Source of the DNA: Gemmatimonadales bacterium UBA2960
GTDB lineage: Bacteria > Gemmatimonadota > Gemmatimonadetes > Longimicrobiales > Gaopeijiaceae
Reading direction: 5' to 3'
NCBI GenBank assembly: GCA_002348465.1
Contig: DEBI01000100.1
Span: 2,096 to 7,411, forward strand
DNA: 5,316 bases
Part shown: positions 1 through 5,316 of the stretch, in pieces
Layout of the letters: the number at the start of each line of letters is the position of its first letter
Numbering within the stretch: the first letter of the stretch is position 1
Translations under genes and position numbers: made by a program
Notes under the pieces: model-generated
What the model was told of the DNA's origin: nothing
Database searches by the model: none
What the model saw: the letters and a program-made list of their open reading frames with translations, nothing else

Positions 1-2268
1 GGAGCGTGTGGCGATGTAGGCGCTGCCACCTCCGGAGTATGAGTGTCCGCTTAGGCCTACCGCGTCGGGGTCGGCGTATCCCATATCGATGACTCTCTGT
101 GTTGCGGCTTCAACTGCTTCCAGCATGTCTGAGTGCGAACTCCCGATCCGGAAGTGCACATCTGGCTGCATCAACAGATAGCCGTTGCTGACTAGGCCTG
201 CGAAGTTTGGTTGGTGCCTGTATATCGGAGTTGGGTACAGATGTAGATCCTGTGAGTATTTTTCGTAAAAGCGCACAACCATTGGGAGTCGTTGGCCGTC
301 AGCGAAAGTTTCGGGAATCGCTAGTGTGCCTTGAAGTGGGGTGCCGTCGGACAGGGTGTAGTCGAAGAGGATTCGGCTCCCCCAAAGGAATTGGGCCTGC
401 TGAGGATTCGCCTTCGAAAGACGTTGACGCTCAGAGAAGTTCCCGTTGCTGACCCATAGGTCCGGAAAGTCCTGCCAAGTTTGGACCGTGAACAGGTAGC
501 GGTCAGAATCCTTGGCCTTCAATGGATATGAAAATCGGCGGGCTTCCCAGGTGAGGTCTTCGAGATCTCTTCCGTCTAGCCGGAAAAATCCCTCATCCTT
601 GCTCCATTCTCCGTAGGCCTTGAGCAGCATAGGCTGGTCGAGGTTGATTGTCTCTTCTTCGGTGTCTGCCTGGACGGTCCGCAGGCGGATTTCCCTTTCG
701 GTGCCGAAGTTCCCTGTAAGGTTTACCGCCGGATCGGCGTCGTACGACTGATACCAAACGTCGTACCTATCGTAGAGCACAATTCCGCTGGAATCCGATG
801 TGAAACCTGCTACCCCGTGTGGTGGCTTCTCTCCGAAGCGATCGAATTGTTTGTCAGTAAAGTCGACTGGAGCGCTCGCTGTTAGGTTCAAGTGAGCGTC
901 ATCTTCTATGCTGTAGTCCCAGACGTTTCCATCTCTCCAGTACAAGAAGTGTTTACTGTCAGGCGAAAGACCGAGGGTGCGCAGATGCTTGGTCAGGATA
1001 GGCGTGCGATCACCCGTAGCTGTGTTGATACGGTAGTAGTCAGCATAGTTGGGTCTCCAGTCCGAAACGTAGGAGCGGTCATCCTTTCCTATGCCCCACC
1101 GTCCGTTTCTTGTGATCTGGACTTCACGCATCTGCTCGTCTGCGAGGTGAACCAGGGTTCTTTCCTGAAGGTGGATTGCGGCTAAGTACGTCCGACTTTG
1201 ATCCTGGGACAATTGGCTTTGCTGTTGAGACTGTATTCGGGCGTCTTCCCAGTGCCAGATGTTCACATTTGCGAGAGGCAATCCTCCTTCACCCCAGTCC
1301 TCGAGTTCCGCCTCTTGAGCTTTTGTCGCGACGAAGACTGTGGAGGCGTCTTCGTTGAAGTTCAGATCTCCGTTTTCGCTGAGGACCCAGCCTTCTCGCA
1401 GTCCGTCCACGGTAGGCCCAAATTCGTATCTTCGGACAAGGCTGTCGCCAATGTCAGAGAAGACCAGCAGTGAGTTCTCTCGTTCTGTTGATCCTTCCGG
1501 GACTTCACCACGGAGAACGGCAATGGATGTTCCATCGCCCGACCAGACTAGGTTCGAGTAGCGTGCTTTGCTGTTGTCGAGCCCGCGACGCGCTCCATTA
1601 GAAAGGTTTATTAGATACAGGCCATTCCCGTCTCCCCCGTCTGCGTCGACAGTGTAGGCGAGGTGGGTCCCTGTCTTATTCATGGCGAGCTGCCATACGC
1701 TCCCGATCAGCTCTTCGTACCCCTCTGAGAGGTTCCGGAGAATCAGTCCAGTTCCGTCGAAGGTTACTTCGTCCTGTGTCTGTGTCTTTTCCACCCAGAA
1801 ATGGCTCGACGTAGCCGAGAATCCAAAGTCGTATGCGTCCTCCCAAACCCAGGATCTTCCGGATTCTAGGTGTGTCAGTCCCGCCTGATAGGAAACATCG
1901 TCACCATTTCGCTCCATCTCCTCCATTTCTTGGAATGGAGGAGAAAGCGTGTACCCGACCCACATGCCGTCTGAAGAGAGGATCGCATCGGAGGCTCGCG
2001 CGATTTCATGTCGGACACCGTTATCGACGTTCGCTACAACTAGCGTATCGTCCATTCTGACCTTCGTATACGACCACGCGACCCAGCGTCCGTCATCGGA
2101 AATCTGTTCGCCGTCGATCTGGCGCCAGATGTGATAGTCGGCGATCTCTAGAGGACGTTTTTCAATGGACTGAGCTTCAACGTGAGCGGTGGCTACTCCT
2201 ATGGTGAGAGGTAAAGCAGCCACGACAGTGAGGAGCCGAAATCTTAAAAGAAGGACGCGAGTCATCAT
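1..2268 (-). CDS. Exported S9-family serine peptidase (prolyl oligopeptidase type), C-terminus cut by window edge
   Basis: Probably hydrolyses peptides in the periplasm or outside the cell. The frame is open for 756 codons from the ATG at 2268 to the left edge. The N-terminus is a Sec signal peptide: Arg4, Arg9 and Arg11, then a hydrophobic stretch at about 12-28, with likely cleavage at VEA32/Q33 or ATA28/H29. Residues about 40-620 hold repeated propeller-like strands (SDDGRWVAWS, SSDGMWVGYT, SPDSKHFLYW), a WHWED motif at 338-342 and a Gln-rich stretch at 345-357. The hydrolase domain opens at about 637 with SDGTPLQGTLAIPE. The nucleophile elbow GHSYSGGG puts the probable catalytic Ser at 743. 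The Asp and His of the triad lie beyond the edge, so roughly 150-180 residues are missing by comparison with S9 enzymes. No cysteine occurs in the visible part. The start is supported by AAAGAGAG just upstream; the adjacent ATG at 2265 is an equally possible start. It is transcribed divergently from the next two genes. The family is secure; the substrate is unknown. Confidence 0.95.
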   Translation of the reverse strand, partial: MMTRVLLLRFRLLTVVAALPLTIGVATAHVEAQSIEKRPLEIADYHIWRQIDGEQISDDGRWVAWSYTKVRMDDTLVVANVDNGVRHEIARASDAILSSDGMWVGYTLSPPFQEMEEMERNGDDVSYQAGLTHLESGRSWVWEDAYDFGFSATSSHFWVEKTQTQDEVTFDGTGLILRNLSEGYEELIGSVWQLAMNKTGTHLAYTVDADGGDGNGLYLINLSNGARRGLDNSKARYSNLVWSGDGTSIAVLRGEVPEGSTERENSLLVFSDIGDSLVRRYEFGPTVDGLREGWVLSENGDLNFNEDASTVFVATKAQEAELEDWGEGGLPLANVNIWHWEDARIQSQQQSQLSQDQSRTYLAAIHLQERTLVHLADEQMREVQITRNGRWGIGKDDRSYVSDWRPNYADYYRINTATGDRTPILTKHLRTLGLSPDSKHFLYWRDGNVWDYSIEDDAHLNLTASAPVDFTDKQFDRFGEKPPHGVAGFTSDSSGIVLYDRYDVWYQSYDADPAVNLTGNFGTEREIRLRTVQADTEEETINLDQPMLLKAYGEWSKDEGFFRLDGRDLEDLTWEARRFSYPLKAKDSDRYLFTVQTWQDFPDLWVSNGNFSERQRLSKANPQQAQFLWGSRILFDYTLSDGTPLQGTLAIPETFADGQRLPMVVRFYEKYSQDLHLYPTPIYRHQPNFAGLVSNGYLLMQPDVHFRIGSSHSDMLEAVEAATQRVIDMGYADPDAVGLSGHSYSGGGSAYIATRS
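1917..1944. repeat. Perfect 11-bp inverted repeat (hairpin) inside the left peptidase gene
   Basis: Arms at 1917-1927 (TCTCCTCCATT) and 1934-1944 (AATGGAGGAGA) are exact reverse complements around a 6-base loop. It lies in codons for about residues 109-120 of the left peptidase (SPPFQEMEEMER). On the mRNA strand the 3' arm carries a GGAGGAG run directly before an in-frame ATG. It could be a chance product of the Glu/Met-rich codons, or an mRNA structure that slows ribosomes. Confidence 0.6.
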
Positions 2269-2335
2269 GAATCTCTCTTTGGGAGTGCGAGAGGGAACTT
2301 AACGACCGCTCCCGCTGGTGCGTCAGAGTGGGTTG

Positions 2336-2345
2336 ATGGCGCCAT
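2336..2345. repeat. Perfect 10-bp palindrome in the divergent spacer
   Basis: ATGGCGCCAT reads the same on both strands. It lies about 70 bases upstream of the left gene's start and about 155 upstream of the small gene's start. Its centre is about 22 bp from the centre of the next dyad, roughly two helical turns. A protein-binding role is possible, but one 10-bp palindrome can arise by chance. Confidence 0.35.
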
Positions 2346-2356
2346 GTTCGTCCTCC

Positions 2357-2369
2357 CAACTCTGAGTTG
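2357..2369. repeat. 13-bp perfect dyad (CAACTC-T-GAGTTG) next to an A-run, candidate operator
   Basis: Two 6-base arms flank one central base and a run of six A follows at 2370-2375. The single-base centre rules out a normal RNA hairpin with these full arms, so a dimeric DNA-binding protein is the likelier reading if it is functional. It lies between divergent promoters, where a shared operator would act on both sides. No regulator gene is visible to support this. Confidence 0.35.
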
Positions 2370-2485
2370 AAAAAATAGGACGCCTTGAGAGGATGGACAT
2401 GGTGTCGTCAACGTCTTTGCGTTTCACTTTCGGTTTAATGCGGGGTGGGGAGGCCTAGTAATTATTGTTCGACGCAATGTCTTTC

Positions 2486-2493
2486 AAAGGAGG
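2486..2493 (+). promoter_or_regulatory. Strong ribosome binding site of the small exported protein
   Basis: AAAGGAGG, a near-perfect match to the anti-Shine-Dalgarno sequence, ends 5 bases before the ATG at 2499. It decides the start in favour of 2499 over the upstream in-frame ATG at 2445, whose extra 18 residues (MGRPSNYC...) would precede and spoil the signal peptide. It is the strongest site in the window and suggests efficient translation. Confidence 0.85.
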
Positions 2494-2498
2494 AAGAG

Positions 2499-2882
2499 AT
2501 GCAGTTGAGACAGATGTTGGCAGTGGTTGGTCTGGTACTAGTGTCCAGCTTTGTCCCAGTTCCGTCGGAGGCACAAGCACAGATAGCTGGTAATTGGGAC
2601 CTGTCTTCCCAGGGACCACGCGGCGGAGATCAGACCATGACCCTAGTTCTAGAAATAAATGAAGGAGAATGGACTGGCACATTGACTCTGCAGAGAATGG
2701 GGGAACACACACTGAAGGATGTGTCTGTCGACGGCATGGAATTCAGCTTCTCAGTGACGTTGTCAATGCGGGGCAGATCGTTCGAGCAGGAATTTTCTGG
2801 AACTGTAGATGGTGACGAGATGTCGGGAGCGATCTCTGGGGCAAGGGGCCAACGTGCCTTTACTGGGAAGAGGGTCGGATGA
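2499..2882 (+). CDS. Small exported beta-rich protein of unknown function (127 aa)
   Basis: No family can be named with confidence. Residues 1-27 form a clear Sec signal peptide: Arg4, a hydrophobic core at about 6-21 and a cleavage site at EAQA27/Q28. There is no lipobox and no cysteine, so the mature product is soluble, about 100 residues long, and lies in the periplasm or outside. It begins IAGNWDLS and continues with alternating hydrophobic strands and Gly-turns (MTLVLEINEGEWTGTL, FSFSVTLSMRG, FSGTVDGDEMSG), ending FTGKRVG. The GNW...TVDGD.MSG...FTGKR pattern resembles, from memory, small beta-barrel modules found alone or at the C-terminus of secreted hydrolases in Gemmatimonadota and Acidobacteriota. 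That is a likeness, not an assignment. No catalytic residues are evident. It lies between two exported peptidases with 191 bases to the next gene on the same strand, so co-transcription is possible but unproven. A binding or accessory role is a guess. Confidence 0.85.
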   Translation: MQLRQMLAVVGLVLVSSFVPVPSEAQAQIAGNWDLSSQGPRGGDQTMTLVLEINEGEWTGTLTLQRMGEHTLKDVSVDGMEFSFSVTLSMRGRSFEQEFSGTVDGDEMSGAISGARGQRAFTGKRVG

Positions 2883-2891
2883 GCAGAAGCT

Positions 2892-2925
2892 GATGAGTCG
2901 TCACGCTTGAGAACCTGTACTCATC
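2892..2925 (+). repeat. Inverted repeat just after the small gene, weak terminator candidate
   Basis: GATGAGT at 2892-2898 and ACTCATC at 2919-2925 are perfect 7-base arms around a 20-base loop, starting 10 bases after the stop codon of the small protein. The stem is only moderately GC-rich and no T-run follows, so intrinsic termination is doubtful. It might protect a 3' end or be chance. Confidence 0.3.
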
Positions 2926-3012
2926 GAGAGCCTTTGGATCTCGTTGCTAGCTCTTTGTTAGTGATTCTAGTTTCGGTTTAGGGCTGATGGGGATACTAGT
3001 CGTTCTGAATCT

Positions 3013-3035
3013 CTTAGCTGCGTGTCAGCGCTAAG
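3013..3035 (+). terminator. Stem-loop upstream of the DPP IV-like gene, possible terminator or leader structure
   Basis: CTTAGCTG at 3013-3020 pairs with CAGC at 3026-3029 and TAAG at 3032-3035. This gives 8 base pairs with a 2-base bulge and a 5-base loop. TTGTT follows, a poor U-tract. It could end transcripts from the small gene, or fold in the leader of the peptidase mRNA, 38 bases before its start. The position fits either reading; neither is proven. Confidence 0.35.
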
Positions 3036-3061
3036 TTGTTAGGTCGTTAGCTCGAATCTTC

Positions 3062-3066
3062 AGGAG
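3062..3066 (+). promoter_or_regulatory. Ribosome binding site of the DPP IV-like peptidase
   Basis: AGGAG lies 7 bases upstream of the ATG at 3074, a standard spacing. It supports that start, from which a good signal peptide follows at once. Confidence 0.75.
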
Positions 3067-3073
3067 ACAGTAC

Positions 3074-5316
3074 ATGCGGTTCGGTGTCTTGTGTAACTCT
3101 ATCCCGATTAGGCTTGTTTTGGTTTGTGCTGTGGCCACTGGGTCAGTCAGCGCCCAGGAAAGGCATCTTACCACCGAAGACTACGCTCGTGCAGAGAGGT
3201 TTCTGGGCGCGAGTACTACGCCCCTTGTCTATGGTAATTCAGTGCAGCCCCGCTGGATGGACGACGGAAGCTTCTGGTATGCCAATACGGTCCCGGGCGG
3301 AACAGAGTACATCGTGGTGGATCCGTCTTCTGCTATTCAGGCGCGCGCGTTTGACCACAATAGGCTTGGAGAAGCACTTAGAGATGCGGTTGGTCAATCC
3401 TTTGGCCCACTAGGCATCCCAGTCACGTCGATGTCCTTTGCAGGACACGAGGTGTTGTTGGAAATCCGGGGCCTGGGTGGGGCGCGTTGTGATTTAGAGC
3501 GATACAGCTGTGTCGCCACGCAAAACAGTAGATCAACTGTGCAGAGAAATGAGTCTGTATCCCCCGACGGACAACACGCAGTGTTTATTCGTGAGCACAA
3601 TCTGTGGGTGCGAGATCGGGATTCGGGCGAAGAGACTCAACTCACAACAGACGGAATAGAAGACTTCGGTTATGGCACAAACAATGCCGGCTGGGTGCGA
3701 CGAGACCGTCCCGTCGTGAAGTGGTCACCCGACTCCCGAAAGATCGCGACCTTCAGGCACGATGCTCGCGGGGTGGGACTGATGGTTTTAGCTAGCACTA
3801 AAGTAGGCCACCCTGAGGCTGATATTTGGCCTTATCCACTTCCAGAGGACACCGTCATCTTCCGTGTTCATCGGATCGTACTCGATTTAGATCGTCCAGC
3901 CGGAGACTACATGGTTCGCCTGGATATGGAGCCCGACCAACACCGTTCTACGTGCTCGGACCATATCGAGTGCGGAGGAGAACTCGGCGATCTCGAGTGG
4001 AGCACTGACTCTGATCGTTTTGTCTTTGTTTCAAGCTCCAGAGACCACAAGGTAGCTCAGGTTAGGATGGCGGATGCTAAGACCGGCGAGGTTCGGGACA
4101 TTTTCCAAGAGGTTGAGGAAACGTTTTACGAATCCCAGAGCGGGTGGAGGTACTTGTCAGAAACGGAAGAGATCCTGTGGTTTTCACAGAGGGATAACTG
4201 GGGAAACCTCTTTCTTTACGACGCCGAAACTGGGGCGCTAAAACGCAAGATCACCGAGGGGGACTGGAATGTCCTTAACATTCGTGATGTTGATCGCGAG
4301 AGGCGAACGGTCACCTTCATGGGGAATGAGCGTGAGCCCGGCGATCCGTATTTCCAGTACCTTTATCGGGTCAACCTGGACGGCGGTGATGTACACCTGC
4401 TCACCCCCGACAGTGCGAATCATTCGGTCTCTCTTAGTCCGGATCGTGAGTTCTTCGTCGACTCGTATTCGACCCCAGTCGTTCCTCCGATTCATGTACT
4501 ACGGAGTTGGGATGGGCGTGAGGTCCTGCACTTAGAGACAGCGGATATCACTCGTCTTGAGGCGTCTGGCTGGAAACCACCGAAGCCGTTTTCAGTGAAG
4601 GCCAGAGATGGCGAGACTCCTCTTCATGGATTGCTTTTCCGGCCGCTTGAATTCGATTCGACGCAGACTTATCCAGTCGTAAACTACCTCTATCCAGGCC
4701 CACAGAGCGGTTCGGTAGGTTCCAGGAGCTTTAGAGCTGCACATCGGGATCTCCAGGCGATCGCAGAACTTGGGTTTGTGGTGATTGAGCTTGACGCGAT
4801 GGGTACGCCGATGAGATCAAAGGCATTTCATGAGGCTTATTACGGGAATATGGGGGATAACGGGCTGCCCGATCAGATCGGGGGGATTAAGCAGCTTGCG
4901 GCGCGTTATCCATGGATTGATGCCACGAAGGTAGGAATCTATGGCCATTCAGGTGGCGGGTTCGCCGCCGCTGATGCCATTATGCGTTATCCCGATTTCT
5001 ATTCTGTTGCGGTATCTCAAGCTGGAAATCATGACAATCGCAACTATGAGGACGACTGGGGCGAGAAGTGGCAGGGTTTGCTTGAGGTCTATCCGGATGG
5101 CACGACGAATTATGATAACCAGGCTAATCAACTCCTTGCAGAGAACCTTGAGGGCAAGCTACTCATCGCACATGGCACACTTGACACCAACGTCCCTCCA
5201 TCGAATACGATGCTTGTCGTTGATGCCTTGATTGCGGCGAACAAAGATTTCGATCTTCTCATGTTGCCGAATCGAGGGCACGGCTTTGGTAACGAGCCGT
5301 ACATGATGCGTAGGCG
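3074..5316 (+). CDS. Exported DPP IV-like S9 serine peptidase, last few residues beyond window edge
   Basis: A predicted periplasmic or secreted peptidase that cleaves peptides through a Ser-Asp-His triad. The frame stays open for 747 codons to the right edge. Residues 1-27 are a Sec signal peptide (Arg2, Arg13, core 14-21, cleavage VSA27/Q28). Residues about 30-500 form the DPP IV-type propeller region (YARAERFL, SPDGQHAVFIREHNLWVRD, WSPDSRKIATFRHD, FSQRDNWGNLFLYD). The catalytic domain starts at about 515 (KARDGETPLHGLLFRP). It shows YPGP with the oxyanion-type Tyr540, the elbow GHSGGG with Ser626, HGTLDTNV with Asp704, and RGHGF with His736. Triad spacings of 78 and 32 equal those of human DPP IV (630, 708, 740). 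By that comparison about 10-25 residues are missing. The four mature cysteines fall in two close pairs (139/146 and 294/300). The Glu-Glu motif that binds the substrate N-terminus in true DPP IV is not seen, so dipeptidyl activity is uncertain. It follows the small exported gene by 191 bases. Confidence 0.96.
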   Translation, partial: MRFGVLCNSIPIRLVLVCAVATGSVSAQERHLTTEDYARAERFLGASTTPLVYGNSVQPRWMDDGSFWYANTVPGGTEYIVVDPSSAIQARAFDHNRLGEALRDAVGQSFGPLGIPVTSMSFAGHEVLLEIRGLGGARCDLERYSCVATQNSRSTVQRNESVSPDGQHAVFIREHNLWVRDRDSGEETQLTTDGIEDFGYGTNNAGWVRRDRPVVKWSPDSRKIATFRHDARGVGLMVLASTKVGHPEADIWPYPLPEDTVIFRVHRIVLDLDRPAGDYMVRLDMEPDQHRSTCSDHIECGGELGDLEWSTDSDRFVFVSSSRDHKVAQVRMADAKTGEVRDIFQEVEETFYESQSGWRYLSETEEILWFSQRDNWGNLFLYDAETGALKRKITEGDWNVLNIRDVDRERRTVTFMGNEREPGDPYFQYLYRVNLDGGDVHLLTPDSANHSVSLSPDREFFVDSYSTPVVPPIHVLRSWDGREVLHLETADITRLEASGWKPPKPFSVKARDGETPLHGLLFRPLEFDSTQTYPVVNYLYPGPQSGSVGSRSFRAAHRDLQAIAELGFVVIELDAMGTPMRSKAFHEAYYGNMGDNGLPDQIGGIKQLAARYPWIDATKVGIYGHSGGGFAAADAIMRYPDFYSVAVSQAGNHDNRNYEDDWGEKWQGLLEVYPDGTTNYDNQANQLLAENLEGKLLIAHGTLDTNVPPSNTMLVVDALIAANKDFDLLMLPNRGHGFGNEPYMMRR

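Larger units (their letters stand above)
2269..2498. promoter_or_regulatory. Divergent intergenic region between the left peptidase and the small exported protein
   Basis: These 230 bases separate two divergently transcribed genes and must hold the start signals of the left gene and probably of the right ones. I see no confident -35/-10 pair on either strand. The best -10-like string on the plus strand is TTTAAT at 2434-2439, but no good -35 lies 16-18 bases upstream of it. Two perfect dyads at 2336-2345 and 2357-2369 are listed separately. Near the left gene, CTCTC/GAGAG arms (2273-2277 and 2289-2293) could form a weak 5-bp stem over that gene's ribosome binding site. Confidence 0.5.
2883..3073 (+). 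other. Spacer between the small protein and the DPP IV-like peptidase
   Basis: These 191 bases hold two stem-loops (listed separately) and the ribosome binding site of the downstream gene. No open frame with a plausible start fits here. GATACT at 2992-2997 is a weak -10-like string without a good -35. GTCGTT followed closely by GAATCT occurs twice (2999-3013 and 3043-3059), a loose direct repeat that may be chance. The length and the stem-loops suggest that the downstream gene may have its own transcript. Confidence 0.4.

Noticed and set aside
892..1185. Plus-strand open frames across 207-2134 (for example this 97-residue one)
   Set aside because: All are antisense to the left peptidase, whose frame is open over its whole length with S9 motifs. 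The plus-strand products are low-complexity, Ser/Arg/Pro-rich and without domains.
2177..2359. 60-residue minus-strand frame overlapping the start of the left peptidase
   Set aside because: It reads the signal-peptide region in another frame (Ser/His/Arg-rich) and ends inside the real gene.
2417..2439. TTGCGT and TTTAAT as a promoter for the small gene
   Set aside because: The gap between the two boxes is only 11 bases, too short for a sigma-70 type promoter.
2445..2498. Upstream in-frame ATG that would extend the small exported protein by 18 residues
   Set aside because: The near-perfect ribosome binding site and the signal peptide both point to the ATG at 2499. The extension is polar and has no ribosome binding site.
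2883..3073. Riboswitch or small RNA in the spacer before the DPP IV-like gene
   Set aside because: Only two simple stem-loops are present. I recognise no conserved riboswitch core and no strong terminator.
4238..4495. 85-residue open frame on the minus strand inside the DPP IV-like gene
   Set aside because: It lies wholly inside a well supported S9 gene on the other strand and shows no ribosome binding site or family motif that I can see.
1..5316. CRISPR array, tRNA or rRNA gene, insertion sequence, attachment site, phage or toxin-antitoxin module
   Set aside because: I saw no regularly spaced repeats, RNA gene core, transposase motifs or terminal repeats. The window is filled by three ordinary exported-protein genes.

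Overview
The window looks like chromosomal DNA of a Gram-negative, heterotrophic bacterium. The three genes all encode proteins with Sec-type signal peptides, two of them large serine peptidases of family S9 (prolyl oligopeptidase clan). Base composition is balanced to moderately GC-rich and Shine-Dalgarno sites are clear. Exported S9 peptidases of these two types, and small all-beta secreted proteins like the middle gene, are in my memory common in Gemmatimonadota and in some Acidobacteriota and Bacteroidota. No phylogenetic marker is present, so that placement is a weak inference.

Layout: (1) Bases 1-2268, minus strand: a 756-codon open frame with no stop, running off the left edge. It is an exported S9 peptidase with a propeller-type N-terminal region and the start of an alpha/beta-hydrolase domain, cut about 14 residues after its nucleophile serine. 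(2) Bases 2269-2498: a divergent spacer with two perfect dyads but no convincing promoter. (3) Bases 2499-2882, plus strand: a 127-residue exported, cysteine-free, predicted beta-rich protein with a very strong ribosome binding site. (4) Bases 2883-3073: a spacer with two stem-loops. (5) Bases 3074-5316, plus strand: a second exported S9 peptidase, of the dipeptidyl peptidase IV (DPP IV) type, with all three catalytic residues visible. It runs off the right edge probably only a few residues before its end.

The two peptidases are not close copies: their nucleophile motifs, their N-terminal regions and their cysteine content differ. The simplest reading is an accessory peptide-scavenging cluster in which both enzymes are exported to the periplasm or outside and trim peptides. 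The small protein has no assignable role. I see no mobile element, CRISPR array, RNA gene or evident new multi-gene system. The points most worth a second look are the altered substrate-recognition motif of the DPP IV-like enzyme, the unusual nucleophile elbow of the left peptidase, a perfect 11-bp hairpin inside the left gene, and the dyads in the divergent spacer.
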